A stretch of 64,000 nt of DNA, from contig JAIQFA010000017.1 in NCBI GenBank assembly GCA_020073525.1, positions 1 to 64,000 of the forward strand. The letters run 5' to 3'. The first letter of the stretch is position 1. The number at the start of each line of letters is the position of its first letter. This DNA comes from Terriglobia bacterium. GTDB lineage: Bacteria > Acidobacteriota > Terriglobia > Terriglobales > Acidobacteriaceae. The position numbers and the translations under genes are program-made. Positions 14,375 through 23,582 of the stretch are shown piece by piece. Below the pieces are notes generated by a model. The model was not told the DNA's origin, did not search any database, and saw only the letters and a program-made list of their open reading frames with translations.

Positions 14375-16033
14375 GTGAACATAAAATCAGTCCCGGTTCC
14401 CGACCGCAGCCTGGCGCGCGTGGCTGGAATCGCCATCCTTGTCTCCCTCTTTTCTTTTCTCTATTACTTCCAACACAGCGACCTTCTGCTCTACGGCGAC
14501 GCGGTCGCGCACATCAACATCGCGCGGCGCGTGTTCGATTCGCTGACTCCCGGCCTGCTGCAACTAGGGACTGTGTGGTTGCCGTTGCCCCACCTGCTGA
14601 TGATCCCGTTCATCTGGTCAAACTCCATGTGGCAAAGCGGTGCCGGCGGTTCGATTCCCTCGATGATCGCCTATGTGCTTGGGGTTATGGGCATCTTTCG
14701 CCTGGTGCGCGGCATGCTGGAAGGCGATCTACGCGCAAAATCCGCAGCCGCAGTGGGTGCGTGGGCCGCCGCCTTCGCTTATGGAGCCAATCCGAACCTG
14801 ATTTACATGCAGGCGACGGCCATGACAGAGTCAATCTACCTGGCATTGTTCGTCTGGGCTGTTGTGTACTTCGCGGAATTTGTGCGTGCCCTGCGAAAGA
14901 ATGAAGATCCAGATCGACAGGCGAAAGTAGCGGGCTCTCCGCTGATGCGTTGCGCCTGGTGTCTGGCGGGCGCCGAACTCACGCGTTACGACGGATGGTT
15001 CCTGGCTGGCGTGCTGGCATGGGCGGTTATGGTCATCGCGCTCCGGCGCTGGAACGATCGCGGCCTGCGACGGGTAGCAGCAAAGTTCCTGTTGGGCATC
15101 GCTGTGGTTCCCGTTCTGTGGCTTGCGTACAACGGAGTTGTATATGGGAATGCCCTGGAGTTTGCCAATGGTCCTTACTCGGCGAAGGCGATTCAGGAAC
15201 GCGTCGGCGCACCAAATCCGGCGCTTCGCCACCCCGGGGTCGCGGCCATCTACTTCTTGAAATCGGCGCAGTTGAATATGGCAGAAGGGGACTGGGGCCG
15301 CTTCTGGCTGGCGGCGGCCTTTGTGGCATTGGCGATCGCTACCAGGAAACTGCGGACCCAATCGGCATCGCTATGGTTCCTATGGGTTCCGCTGCCCTTT
15401 TACGCGCTTTCGATTGCCTATGGCTCGGTGCCTCTTCATGTCCACACGTGGTGGCCGTTTGCCACTTTCAACCAGCGCTACGGACTGCAGTTGCTGCCGA
15501 TGTTCGCAGTCACGGCCGGAGTGCTGATCGGTGCCATCTCTCTTCTCGGCGCGGGCCGGCGGCATGTTGGGAAACTGGTAGCGGCGACGTTTGCGCTGAT
15601 GATCGTCAGTTACGCATCCGTTTGGAAAGCGGAGCCGCAATGCCTGCAGGAAGCCCGAAGAAACTGGGATATCCGGCACACATTAAATTCCACAGTGCAG
15701 GACGTGGTCGCCCGACTGCCACAAAATTCACGGTTCCTCATGGATCTCGGCGAACACGTGGGCGTTATGGAGCAGGCGGGCATCCCGCTGCGCCGCGTGG
15801 TCAATAACGAAAATCACCGCCCGTGGAAGCGGCCCACCGACCCCGAAGGCCTGTGGGAACGCGCTCTGGCCGATCCGCCGCGCTACGTGGATTTTGTCAT
15901 CGCCTTCGAGGGCGATGTGGTGGATCAAACCGTGAACCGGGCCAACCTCACCCTGCTGACGGAAATTCACGCGACTGGACAGCCGCATGCCCGTATCTAC
16001 GCGACTCGGGGCGCCCCGAATCAATCGCGTTAA
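14375..16033 (+). CDS. GT-C-type polytopic membrane protein (glycosyltransferase 39/87-like)
   Basis: 552 residues from GTG 14375 (NIKSVPVPDRSL). The upstream in-frame ATG at 14264 lies in a repeat. At least ten hydrophobic helices follow. The first loop has YGDAVAHINIARRV, reminiscent of the acidic D-x-x loop of dolichyl/undecaprenyl-phosphate sugar transferases, then LGTVWLPLPHLL. Other features are AELTRYDGWFLAG and a C-terminal periplasmic segment of ~130 residues. It probably transfers a sugar from a lipid carrier at the outer face of the inner membrane. The exact family is not certain. Confidence 0.75.
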   Translation: MNIKSVPVPDRSLARVAGIAILVSLFSFLYYFQHSDLLLYGDAVAHINIARRVFDSLTPGLLQLGTVWLPLPHLLMIPFIWSNSMWQSGAGGSIPSMIAYVLGVMGIFRLVRGMLEGDLRAKSAAAVGAWAAAFAYGANPNLIYMQATAMTESIYLALFVWAVVYFAEFVRALRKNEDPDRQAKVAGSPLMRCAWCLAGAELTRYDGWFLAGVLAWAVMVIALRRWNDRGLRRVAAKFLLGIAVVPVLWLAYNGVVYGNALEFANGPYSAKAIQERVGAPNPALRHPGVAAIYFLKSAQLNMAEGDWGRFWLAAAFVALAIATRKLRTQSASLWFLWVPLPFYALSIAYGSVPLHVHTWWPFATFNQRYGLQLLPMFAVTAGVLIGAISLLGAGRRHVGKLVAATFALMIVSYASVWKAEPQCLQEARRNWDIRHTLNSTVQDVVARLPQNSRFLMDLGEHVGVMEQAGIPLRRVVNNENHRPWKRPTDPEGLWERALADPPRYVDFVIAFEGDVVDQTVNRANLTLLTEIHATGQPHARIYATRGAPNQSR

Positions 16034-16104
16034 CCTTGCGCGGAAAGCAGCACAGAAAGTCCCCAACGGCGGTGATAGAATCCGCTCGAAGCACGGGTAC
16101 TGCA

Positions 16105-16806
16105 ATGAACCCAATCCACCAAGGTATCGATCTGCTGCGCAATGAACTGGGCGTAGTGCTAGGTTCGACGCTCACGCGGTTGCTGCTCGCCGTCACGCTG
16201 GGCGGCATCATCGGCCTCGAACGCCAATTGCGACACAAGCCGGCGGGACTGCGCACCAACATGTTCATTTGCTTTGGCGCGGCAATGTTCACTATTTTGT
16301 CGCGGCAGCTCGGCACGGAGTCGGACGCCACACGCATTGCGTCGCAGATCATCCCGGGTATCGGTTTCATTGGCGCGGGTTCGATATTGCACGCGCGGGC
16401 GTCGGTGACGGGCCTGACCACGGCGGCGACTATTTTCGTGGTGGCATCGGTAGGGATGGCAGCCGGAGGGGGCCTGTATCTGACGGCTGTTTTCGCCACG
16501 ATCATCATTCTGGTAGCGCTCGAGTTGTTGGGGCGAATGGAGACCGCGTTCTTGCTCAAGTCGTTTGTTACCACCTACGAAGTGACAGGCCGCAACGTCG
16601 ATGGAATGTTGCAGGAAGTGAACCGGCTTCTCGACTCCGAGCAACTCACCATGCATAGCGTGCACATCGCGCAGGCGGAGCCGGATTTCCGCATGGTGTT
16701 CTCGGTGGCTTGTGAGCGTGAACAGCAGAGCGTGTTTTCCATACGGTTGCACGAGTCGACAGCGTTTGGCAGCGTGACTTCGCTCGGGGTTACGGAACAC
16801 GAATGA
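16105..16806 (+). CDS. MgtC/SapB family membrane protein
   Basis: 233 residues. The MgtC domain is seen in LLLAVTLGGIIGLERQLRHK, AGLRTNMFICFGAAMF, IIPGIGFIGAGSIL and VTGLTTAATIFVVASVGMA, with about four to five helices. A C-terminal ACT-like region (VACEREQQSVFSIRLHES) follows. Members are linked to Mg starvation and, in pathogens, to intramacrophage survival; in soil bacteria the role is open. Its TGA overlaps the dapF ATG (ATGA). Confidence 0.9.
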   Translation: MNPIHQGIDLLRNELGVVLGSTLTRLLLAVTLGGIIGLERQLRHKPAGLRTNMFICFGAAMFTILSRQLGTESDATRIASQIIPGIGFIGAGSILHARASVTGLTTAATIFVVASVGMAAGGGLYLTAVFATIIILVALELLGRMETAFLLKSFVTTYEVTGRNVDGMLQEVNRLLDSEQLTMHSVHIAQAEPDFRMVFSVACEREQQSVFSIRLHESTAFGSVTSLGVTEHE

Positions 16807-17612
16807 GCGCCTCGCAGAACGCCAGCCAGAACACGGGAATCCCTTTCACCAAGGCAACGGCATGCGGCAATGATTTTCTGTTGATGGAAGCGCCGCACGC
16901 TTCCGGCGACCTTGCTGCGCTCACCCGCCGCTTATGCGATCGTCATAATGGAGTCGGTGCCGACGGTGTGGAATGGCTGTTTCCGGATGCGGGCGCCGAT
17001 GTGAAGGTGCGCTTGATCAACGCGGATGGTTCGGAAGCGGAGATCTCCGGCAACGGTACGCGTTGTGTGGCAGCCGAGATTTGTTCGCGGGAGAACAAGA
17101 AGGAAGTGGTGGTTCGCACCGGTGCCGGATTGAAGGCCTGCCGGCTCACGGGGCAGCAAGGCTCTACCTTCGAGTTTGAAGCCGATATGGGCCAGCCGGA
17201 GGTCGGGGGGCAGTTGGCGATTGAGACCATGTGGGTGCGGGCCGTTGGAACGAAAATTTCGATGGGCAATCCGCATTTTGTAATTTTCGTGGAGGACTTT
17301 CAGGATGGGTGGCAACGGCAGGCGGCGCTGATCGGGACGCAGCCGCAGTTTCCACAGGGCACGAATGTAGAGTATGTGGTGGTACGCGGCGCAAATGAAA
17401 TCGAGGTCCGCCTGTTCGAGCGAGGCGTGGGCGAGACCCAGTCGTCGGGTACGGGATCATGCGCGTCAGCGGTAGCAGCGATTGCCAGCGGACGAGTCGC
17501 TTCGCCGGTGACGGTGATTGCGCCCGGAGGTTCGCAGACAGTGCGCTGGGACAGCCGCGTCTATCTGCGAGGTCCGGCGACGCTCATCTGCCGTGGAGAG
17601 TTCTTCGTTTAA
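16803..17612 (+). CDS. dapF: Diaminopimelate epimerase-like protein with Ser at both catalytic Cys positions
   Basis: 269 residues with clear DapF layout: CGNDFLLMEA (21-30), NADGSEAEISGNGTRC and ERGVGETQSSGTGSC. In E. coli DapF the catalytic pair is Cys73 in AQCGNGARC and Cys217 in GETQACGSGAC. The aligned codons here are TCC (Ser) and TCG (Ser). Other conserved positions (GNDF, SMGNPH, ERG-GET, GTG) are kept. DapF interconverts LL- and meso-diaminopimelate for murein and lysine. A Ser/Ser form may be slow, inactive or altered in function; related epimerase-fold enzymes with replaced Cys act as dehydratases or isomerases. It is coupled to mgtC and lies upstream of ldcA and mpl, both of which handle meso-DAP peptides. 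Confidence 0.85.
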   Translation: MSASQNASQNTGIPFTKATACGNDFLLMEAPHASGDLAALTRRLCDRHNGVGADGVEWLFPDAGADVKVRLINADGSEAEISGNGTRCVAAEICSRENKKEVVVRTGAGLKACRLTGQQGSTFEFEADMGQPEVGGQLAIETMWVRAVGTKISMGNPHFVIFVEDFQDGWQRQAALIGTQPQFPQGTNVEYVVVRGANEIEVRLFERGVGETQSSGTGSCASAVAAIASGRVASPVTVIAPGGSQTVRWDSRVYLRGPATLICRGEFFV

Positions 17613-17745
17613 CGGTTCGTGCTGTAGTTGAGGTTCGTATCAGGGCAAGCCTTCAGGCGTGCCGCAGGTGCATAGCATCGATGTGCCTTCAGGCGCTGGT
17701 CGTCGCAATTTAGGTTTCAATACAGCCTGTTAAGATCAAGTCCGC

Positions 17746-18696
17746 ATGGTTTCCGTTTCCCAAAATTCGCGAATCAAGCCGCGCTCTCTCCGTCCGGGCG
17801 ACAAGGTGGGAATTGTAGCGCCCGCGTCGAACGTGAAGCGTGACATGCTGGAGGCAGGTTGCGAGGGTCTTCGCCGTGCCGGCTATGAGCCGTTTTATTA
17901 CGAGTCGATCCTGGACCGCGACCTGTACTTTGCCGGTTCGGTGGAGCGCCGGGCGCGGGAACTGGAAGACATGTTTCAGCGCGACGATATCCGCGCGATT
18001 GTTTGCGCGCGCGGAGGATATGGATCGAACTATCTGCCGCTGATGCTTGATCCCACGAGGATCGTTTCGCACCCCAAAATCCTAGTGGGCTACAGCGACA
18101 TTACGACACTGGTGTGCTGCATCGCCGATTCGGCGAACTTCGTGACCTTTCATGGGCCGATGGTGACCAAGGATTTCGCCGTGGCCGACGGTGTCGATCT
18201 GACTTCATGGCAGAACGCGCTAGGCGGAGGGCCAGAGTGGGAGATTGGGGAGGAATCAGGCGCCAAACCGCTGCTTCCGGGAGAGGCAGAAGGAATCCTC
18301 TATGGAGGTTGCCTTTCAATGCTCGCAGCGTCGCTCGGTACCCAGCACGAGATTCGAACTTCGGGCACACTCCTTTTCATCGAGGACATCGCGGCCAAAC
18401 CCTTCCAGATTGACCGCATGTTGATGCAGTTGAAGCTGGCGGGCAAGTTGAAAGATGTGCGCGGCATTGTCTTTGGCGAAATGATGGATTGCCGCCAAAG
18501 TCCAGATCAGGATTACACGTTGGAGGAAGTCATTCTGCGCATTGTGGAAGATTTGCGGATCCCCGTAGCGTTCGGGCTGCGCTCGGGCCACGTCTCGCGA
18601 GCGAACATTACGCTGCCGATCGGAGTGCGGGCGCGGCTGGAAGTCGGGAACAGCGTCAAACTTAAGATTTTGGAAGCTGCGGTCGAGACCCGATAA
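17746..18696 (+). CDS. ldcA: LD-carboxypeptidase (murein tetrapeptide carboxypeptidase)
   Basis: 316 residues. The S66-family layout is present: LRPGDKVGIVAPAS, ICARGGYGSNYLPL, VGYSDIT with the nucleophile Ser, FHGPM, GILYGGCLSML, IEDI and the C-terminal LRSGHVSRANITLPIG supplying the catalytic His; the Glu of IEDI or the nearby GEMMD is the likely third member. The enzyme removes the terminal D-Ala from cytoplasmic L-Ala-D-Glu-mDAP-D-Ala so that the tripeptide can be reused by Mpl, encoded next. Its stop codon overlaps the edge of a repeat. Confidence 0.92.
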   Translation: MVSVSQNSRIKPRSLRPGDKVGIVAPASNVKRDMLEAGCEGLRRAGYEPFYYESILDRDLYFAGSVERRARELEDMFQRDDIRAIVCARGGYGSNYLPLMLDPTRIVSHPKILVGYSDITTLVCCIADSANFVTFHGPMVTKDFAVADGVDLTSWQNALGGGPEWEIGEESGAKPLLPGEAEGILYGGCLSMLAASLGTQHEIRTSGTLLFIEDIAAKPFQIDRMLMQLKLAGKLKDVRGIVFGEMMDCRQSPDQDYTLEEVILRIVEDLRIPVAFGLRSGHVSRANITLPIGVRARLEVGNSVKLKILEAAVETR

Positions 18697-18775
18697 CCAC
18701 AAAGGGCACGAGGGTACACGAAGCAACCGATGATGTCTTTGAATTTCCTTCGTGTACCTTAGTGTCCTTGGTGGT
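18695..18775. repeat. Inverted-repeat element, family F
   Basis: AACCACAAAGGGCACGAGGG at the left and CTTCGTGTACCTTAGTGTCC with TTGGTGGT at the right. It lies between ldcA and mpl and overlaps the ldcA stop codon. Confidence 0.75.
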
Positions 18776-18797
18776 GGATGACCTGTGACGACAACAA

Positions 18798-20219
18798 ATG
18801 ACTAATTCCAAACACATTCACCTCATCGGTATTTGCGGCACGGCAATGGCTTCGCTGGCTGGCATGCTGCAAGAGCGCGGCTTTCGCGTCACCGGCTCGG
18901 ATGCTGCGGCCTATCCACCGATGTCGACGTTTCTCGAATCCTTGGGCATTCTCGTGTCGCAGCCCTTTGCCGAGGCGAATCTGAATCCAAGGCCTGATCT
19001 CGTGGTCGTGGGCAACGCGGTTTCTCGCGGAAACGTGGAACTGGAGCGCATTCTCGACGAGCGCATTCCGTTTTGCTCCCTGCCGCAGATTCTGCATGAT
19101 GAGTTTCTGGTAGGGAAAGACGTTCTGGTCGTCGCCGGAACCCACGGCAAAACCACGACCACGTCGATGCTGGCGTGGATCTTCGAGACCGCTGGCCTTC
19201 AGCCTTCGTTTCTGATCGGAGGCATCGCGGAGAATTTCGGCCGCAGTTTTGGCCTGGGCGATGGCAAGCACTTTATTCTGGAAGGCGACGAGTACGATAC
19301 GGCGTTCTTCGACAAGGGTCCGAAGTTCCTGCACTACTTTCCGGATTCCGTGATTCTCACCTCGGTCGAATTCGACCACGCGGATATCTACAAGGATCTC
19401 GACGCGGTAGAGACCGCCTTTAAGCGACTGGTGAATCTGGTTCCACGGCGCGGGCGAATTGTCAGCTTTGATTTGGGAGAGAGCATCGACCGCTGTCTGC
19501 AGAAAGCCTTCTGCCCCGTTGAACGTTATGGCGCGTCCGATCGCGCAGCCTGGAAACTTACAAATTTGAAGTTGAACGAGGAACGAACTTCCTGGTCGGT
19601 CATGCGCGACGGAAAACTCTGGGCGGATTTCGAATTCGCGCTCGGTGGAGAATACAACGTCTGGAACGCGACCGCGGCGGCGGCGTTGGCGTCCAATTAT
19701 GGAATTTCGAAAGATGCCATTACCAAGGCTCTCAAGACTTTTCGCAGCGTGAAGCGGCGACTCGAAGTAAAGGCCGAGGTCAATGGCATCACGATCATCG
19801 ACGATTTTGCGCACCATCCCACCGCCATCGAGCAGACAATTCGCGCGCTGCGGGCCCGGTATCCGCAATCGCGGCTGTGGGTGGTCTTGGAGCCGCGCTC
19901 GAACACCATGCGCCGCAACGTGCTGCAGGATGCGCTGGCCCGCAGCCTGGCGCTTGCCGACCAAGTGATCGTGGCCGCCATCTTCAAGTCGGAGGCGATT
20001 CCTGAGGCGGAACGGCTCGATCTGAATCGAGTGATCGCTGAGATCCAGAAGCACGGAAAGCAGGCGCGCATCCTCGCTGACGCCGATGCCATCGTGAACG
20101 CAGTTGCGCCGGAACTGCGCGAGCGCGACGTGGTTGCCATTCTCTCCAATGGCGGATTCGGCGGCATCTATGAGAAGCTACCGACGCGCTTGCGGAATCT
20201 AAAAACAGCAAACCAGTAG
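18798..20219 (+). CDS. mpl: UDP-MurNAc:L-alanyl-gamma-D-glutamyl-meso-DAP ligase
   Basis: 473 residues. It is a Mur-ligase with a Rossmann-like start (HIHLIGICGTAMASLAGML), the ATP loop AGTHGKTTTTSM, the EGDEYDTAFFDKGPKF stretch diagnostic of Mpl, EFDHADIY and DDFAHHPTAIEQTI. Mpl joins recycled tripeptide to UDP-MurNAc, bypassing MurC, D and E. With ldcA directly upstream and anmK-nagZ at 23-26 kb, it completes a murein recycling set. Confidence 0.95.
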   Translation: MTNSKHIHLIGICGTAMASLAGMLQERGFRVTGSDAAAYPPMSTFLESLGILVSQPFAEANLNPRPDLVVVGNAVSRGNVELERILDERIPFCSLPQILHDEFLVGKDVLVVAGTHGKTTTTSMLAWIFETAGLQPSFLIGGIAENFGRSFGLGDGKHFILEGDEYDTAFFDKGPKFLHYFPDSVILTSVEFDHADIYKDLDAVETAFKRLVNLVPRRGRIVSFDLGESIDRCLQKAFCPVERYGASDRAAWKLTNLKLNEERTSWSVMRDGKLWADFEFALGGEYNVWNATAAAALASNYGISKDAITKALKTFRSVKRRLEVKAEVNGITIIDDFAHHPTAIEQTIRALRARYPQSRLWVVLEPRSNTMRRNVLQDALARSLALADQVIVAAIFKSEAIPEAERLDLNRVIAEIQKHGKQARILADADAIVNAVAPELRERDVVAILSNGGFGGIYEKLPTRLRNLKTANQ

Positions 20220-20221
20220 TT

Positions 20222-20293
20222 CCTCTGTGAAACCCTGTGTCCTCTGTGGTTGCAGGTTTTGTCAACCACAGGGTACACAGAGGTGCACAGAGG
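20222..20293. repeat. Inverted repeat between mpl and plsC
   Basis: CCTCTGTGAAACCCTGTGTC with CTCTGTGGTTG at the left pairs with CAACCACAGGGTACACAGAG and GTGCACAGAGG at the right. The arms are about 30 bp around a 10-bp centre. A similar composition occurs at 38634-38710 and half of it near 31196-31225. Confidence 0.75.
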
Positions 20294-20309
20294 AAGACCA
20301 GAGAGAATC

Positions 20310-21080
20310 GTGGACCGTACGGAGTCGGCGGTGAAAGTGGCAACTCACAATCGCAGGGAAAGAACTGCGTCGCCGATCCGCACCATTCTCATGCTCGTGT
20401 TCTGGGCCGCTGCCCTCCAGTTCGCGGCGCTCTTGGGGTTTCCCTGGACCTATCTGACCAAGGACATCACCTTCCTGTACCGCGGTTGCATGTTTGCCGC
20501 CTTTACTGGCGTGCGCATCGCTGGGGTGAAAGTGCGGACGGTGGGATTGGAAAAACTTGATCCGGCGCGCACCTACATCTTCATGTCGAATCACATCTCC
20601 AATCTCGATCCGCCCATCACGCTGCCTCTGATCCCGCGCCGCACTTCGGTGATGGTAAAGAAGGAGCTGTTTAAGGTTCCAATTCTGGGCAGGATCATGC
20701 TCATCGGATCGCTTGTGCCGGTGGATCGGGGAAACCGCGATGCGGGCATCTCGGCCGTGCGCGACGCGGTCAAAGCCATCGAGCAAGGATTGAACATGAC
20801 CATCTACGTGGAAGGGAAGCGCTCCTTTGATGGCAAGCTCCTGCCTTTCAAGAAAGGCCCGTTTTATCTCGCCGAGGAGTGCAAAGTTCCGGTGGTTCCC
20901 ATCACGATTTCAGGCACCGAAGAAGTCATGCCGAAGGCGCGGTTTGCGATTCGTCCGGGGATGGTGACAGTGCAATTTCACGATCCCATCGAGCCCGCCG
21001 ATTTCGGAGAGCGCGATTGCCTGATGGCCCAGGTGCGAGCGGCGATCAACAGCGGGCTTCCGGCGGAGCTGCGAGAGTAG
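20310..21080 (+). CDS. plsC: 1-acyl-sn-glycerol-3-phosphate acyltransferase (PlsC family)
   Basis: 256 residues from a proposed GTG at 20310 (GAGAG ahead of it). Earlier in-frame starts lie in the repeat, and a later GTG at 20331 is also possible. Two hydrophobic segments precede the acyltransferase motifs: SNHISNLDPP (NH-x4-D catalytic pair), then PVDRGNR, YVEGKRSFDGKLLPFKKGPF and VPVVPITISGTEEVMP. The enzyme adds the second acyl chain in phosphatidic acid synthesis at the inner membrane. Confidence 0.88.
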   Translation: MDRTESAVKVATHNRRERTASPIRTILMLVFWAAALQFAALLGFPWTYLTKDITFLYRGCMFAAFTGVRIAGVKVRTVGLEKLDPARTYIFMSNHISNLDPPITLPLIPRRTSVMVKKELFKVPILGRIMLIGSLVPVDRGNRDAGISAVRDAVKAIEQGLNMTIYVEGKRSFDGKLLPFKKGPFYLAEECKVPVVPITISGTEEVMPKARFAIRPGMVTVQFHDPIEPADFGERDCLMAQVRAAINSGLPAELRE

Positions 21081-21128
21081 GCAGCACACAACCGCTCATT
21101 GCCTTTGCTGATGTCGACACAGCGGCCT

Positions 21129-21920
21129 TCACCGCAGCATTAACCGTTCCATCCCTGTGGCGCGCCCGGTCTGGTCGTCGCACTGCACCACTACGGCGCA
21201 CAGGCGGACGTCGCCGTTGGCTGCCTCGAAGCGCGCCGGCATCCCGCTGAGAAACCTGTCGATCACCAATTCCTTTTTCACCCCAATGACACTGTCATAG
21301 GGCCCGGTCATGCCGACGTCCGTAATGTACGCCGTCCCTTTCGGCAGGACAGTTTCATCTGCGGTGGGAATGTGAGTGTGTGTGCCTACGACGGCGGTCA
21401 CGCGTCCGTCAAGATACCAGCCAAAGGCAACTTTTTCGGAACTGGCTTCGGCATGGAAATCCACAAACACAATCTTCGCCTTGATCTGCTCCAGAAGCCG
21501 GTCCGCGAAGCGAAAAGGATCGTCGCTCGATCCCATGAACACACGTCCCTGAAGGTTCGCGACGGCATAACCGATGCCGTTTTTCTGGCCTTCATACACT
21601 CCCCAACCGGGCAAGTTCGGCGAGAAGTTTGCCGGGCGCAACAACCGGCGCGCCGGACTGTGCGGATTGCCGTCTGCCATCTGGAAGTATTCGATGATCT
21701 CGCGTTTATCCCAGACGTGATTTCCGGTGGTCATCACGTCGATGCCCAGGTCGAAAAGTTCTTCCGCCAGCGCAGGCGTAATTCCAAACCCAGCCGCGGC
21801 GTTTTCACAGTTGGCGATGACCAGATCCACGGCGTGTTGCTGGCGCAGTTCGGGCAGGCGATCTTTCACGATCGTCCGTCCCGGACGCCCAAAAATGTCA
21901 CCAATAAAAAGAATCTTCAA
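21129..21920 (-). CDS. ymdB: YmdB-type metallophosphoesterase (TIGR00282)
   Basis: 263 residues. Start KILFIGDIFGRPGR, then ANCENAAAGFGITP, TTGNHVWDKREI, FVDFHAEASSEKVAFGWYLD and VGTHTHIPTADE, with the Asp, Asn, His and Glu ligands of the di-metal phosphodiesterase. In Bacillus YmdB hydrolyses 2',3'-cyclic nucleotides and affects RNA turnover and multicellular behaviour. It is monocistronic here. Confidence 0.92.
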   Translation of the reverse strand: MKILFIGDIFGRPGRTIVKDRLPELRQQHAVDLVIANCENAAAGFGITPALAEELFDLGIDVMTTGNHVWDKREIIEYFQMADGNPHSPARRLLRPANFSPNLPGWGVYEGQKNGIGYAVANLQGRVFMGSSDDPFRFADRLLEQIKAKIVFVDFHAEASSEKVAFGWYLDGRVTAVVGTHTHIPTADETVLPKGTAYITDVGMTGPYDSVIGVKKELVIDRFLSGMPARFEAANGDVRLCAVVVQCDDQTGRATGMERLMLR

Positions 21921-22009
21921 AATAAGGTCTCAGGTGTCAGGTCTTAGGTCTCAACGCTGCTGACCCTCGCGGGTGTGCGCGAGTTTGATGTTATCACGCT
22001 GAAAACTGG

Positions 22010-23533
22010 TTACTGGTACTGGCTACTGATCTCAGCCGTTTTCAGAAAGTCGTAATTCCCTGACGGATTCAGGGTCACGTTTCGCACCCGCCGCGTGTGT
22101 ACGAGGACGTTGTCGAAGTACCACAGGTTGATATAGGGCACATCCTGCGCCAGAATCTCCTGAACTTCCCCGTACATCTTCTTGCGGACATTCTGATCAG
22201 TCTCACGGCGCGCTTGGTCGATCAGGCTGTCGATCTGGGGATTGGAATAGAAACCGCGGTTCGCGCCTTTAGGCGGAAACCGGTTAGAGTGAAAAGAGTA
22301 CTCAAAAATATCAGGGTCCTCGTTGCCTCCGATCCAGCGCAACGAATAAAGCTGGAAAGCTCCGCTGGTGACGTCGGCAAAAAATGTAGCAAACTCAAAC
22401 GTGCGAATATCGAGCGCGATACCCACGTCGCGCAATTGCTGCTGCAACACAGCTGCCAGCAGCCGCGTGGACTCCTCGGTCGACGTCTTCATCGTCAGGT
22501 GAAAACGAACGCCGTCACGACTCCGGTAGCCGGCTGCGTCAAGTAACTGGCGAGCTTTCTCTGGATCGTGCGGGTAAGCCGCCACATCCTTGTCATACGC
22601 CCAGCTTTGCGGTGGGAGCACACTCAGAGCGGGCTGCGCGAAGCCGCGCCAGATGTACTGCAAAAGAGGGCCGCGGTCGATAGCATACGCGATCGCCTGA
22701 CGAACCCGCATGTCCTGCAACGTCGGATCGCGCAAATTGAACGCCAGATAGGAGAGCACCGTGCCCGGTGCCCGCTCAATCTGCAGGTTTGCTTCTCGTT
22801 CCAGCGCCACGATCGTGTCGGAAGTGAGTGCATTGATCGCGGCATCGGCGCTCCCCTTGCGCAATTCGAGTGCCCGGGTCGTAGCATCCGGCACAACAAT
22901 GAAGCGCACGCGAGCTAAGCGGGCCTTCGTTCCCCAGTAGTTGTCATTGCGTTCTACGATGACTTCTTTGTCCTGCTCGGCGCTAACAAACCTAAACGGC
23001 CCCGTCCCGATGGGCTTGCGTGTGATTTCATCGAGCGACCCGTAGGGGACAATTCCACTCGCGCCTTCGGAGAGATTCCACAGCAGGGTTGAGTTAGGCT
23101 CCTTCAGATGAAACACCACGGTGGAATCGTCGAGGGCATCAATGTGGTCCACGAAACGGTAAGCCGCTGATTTTGTGCTGCGGATTTTGCCCTCGAGCAG
23201 AGAGTCGAAAGTCCACTTCACATCCCGCGCACTAAGCGCCTGCCCGTTGTGAAAGGTCACGCCATGATGCAGGTGGAAGACATAAGTCAACGGATCTGGA
23301 ATGTCCCAGCGCTCCGCCAATCCGGGCTGAACATTCAAGTGCTCATCACGCGTAAGCAATGCGTCAAAGAGAAGTTCGCCGATGCGCTCCGATTGCGCAT
23401 CGATTCCTACTCGCGGGTCAAGATTCGTCGGGCTGCTTTCAATGATCATCACTAGAGTGTTCGGATCGGGAGCTTGTGAACAGGAGAGGAGCGGCAGTAC
23501 CCATGAACTAATGAATAGAAGAAAAATTGTCAT
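22010..23533 (-). CDS. ABC-type peptide-like substrate-binding lipoprotein (SBP family 5)
   Basis: 507 residues from ATG 23533. Signal peptide MTIFLLFISSWVLPLLSC with a lipobox Cys near residue 18. Family-5 features: SPTNLDPRVGIDAQSERIGE, YVFHLHHGVTFHNGQALSARDVKWTF (spread over residues ~80-105), IGTGPFRF and VRQAIAYAIDR. It would capture a peptide or similar ligand in the periplasm; no permease genes are near. The chosen ATG lies inside a dispersed repeat (23526-23557). An alternative ATG at 23590 overlaps the anmK stop (ATGCGTGA) and would add 19 residues before the hydrophobic core. Confidence 0.85.
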   Translation of the reverse strand: MTIFLLFISSWVLPLLSCSQAPDPNTLVMIIESSPTNLDPRVGIDAQSERIGELLFDALLTRDEHLNVQPGLAERWDIPDPLTYVFHLHHGVTFHNGQALSARDVKWTFDSLLEGKIRSTKSAAYRFVDHIDALDDSTVVFHLKEPNSTLLWNLSEGASGIVPYGSLDEITRKPIGTGPFRFVSAEQDKEVIVERNDNYWGTKARLARVRFIVVPDATTRALELRKGSADAAINALTSDTIVALEREANLQIERAPGTVLSYLAFNLRDPTLQDMRVRQAIAYAIDRGPLLQYIWRGFAQPALSVLPPQSWAYDKDVAAYPHDPEKARQLLDAAGYRSRDGVRFHLTMKTSTEESTRLLAAVLQQQLRDVGIALDIRTFEFATFFADVTSGAFQLYSLRWIGGNEDPDIFEYSFHSNRFPPKGANRGFYSNPQIDSLIDQARRETDQNVRKKMYGEVQEILAQDVPYINLWYFDNVLVHTRRVRNVTLNPSGNYDFLKTAEISSQYQ

Positions 23534-23557
23534 CCTGAGCGCAGCGAAGGACCTGCT
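23526..23557. repeat. Dispersed repeat, family G, copy 1
   Basis: ATTGTCATCCTGAGCGCAGC followed by GAAGGACCTGCT. The same 32-bp unit with one mismatch is at 35884-35915. Here its TCCTGAGC/CAT edge supplies the start codon of the binding protein when read on the minus strand. Confidence 0.75.
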
Positions 23558-23582
23558 TTGTGCGCGCTCAACCCAGGCCGCC

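Noticed and set aside
15948-16800. Two minus-strand frames over mgtC
   Set aside because: Antisense of a clear MgtC gene; no independent evidence.
17640-17710. GCCTTCAGGCG-type short repeats between dapF and ldcA
   Set aside because: Two small, imperfect hairpins without a repeated head motif; too weak to assign to any of the repeat families.
18759-20054. A 431-residue open frame on the minus strand
   Set aside because: Antisense shadow of mpl; no motif and low-complexity Arg/His-rich composition.
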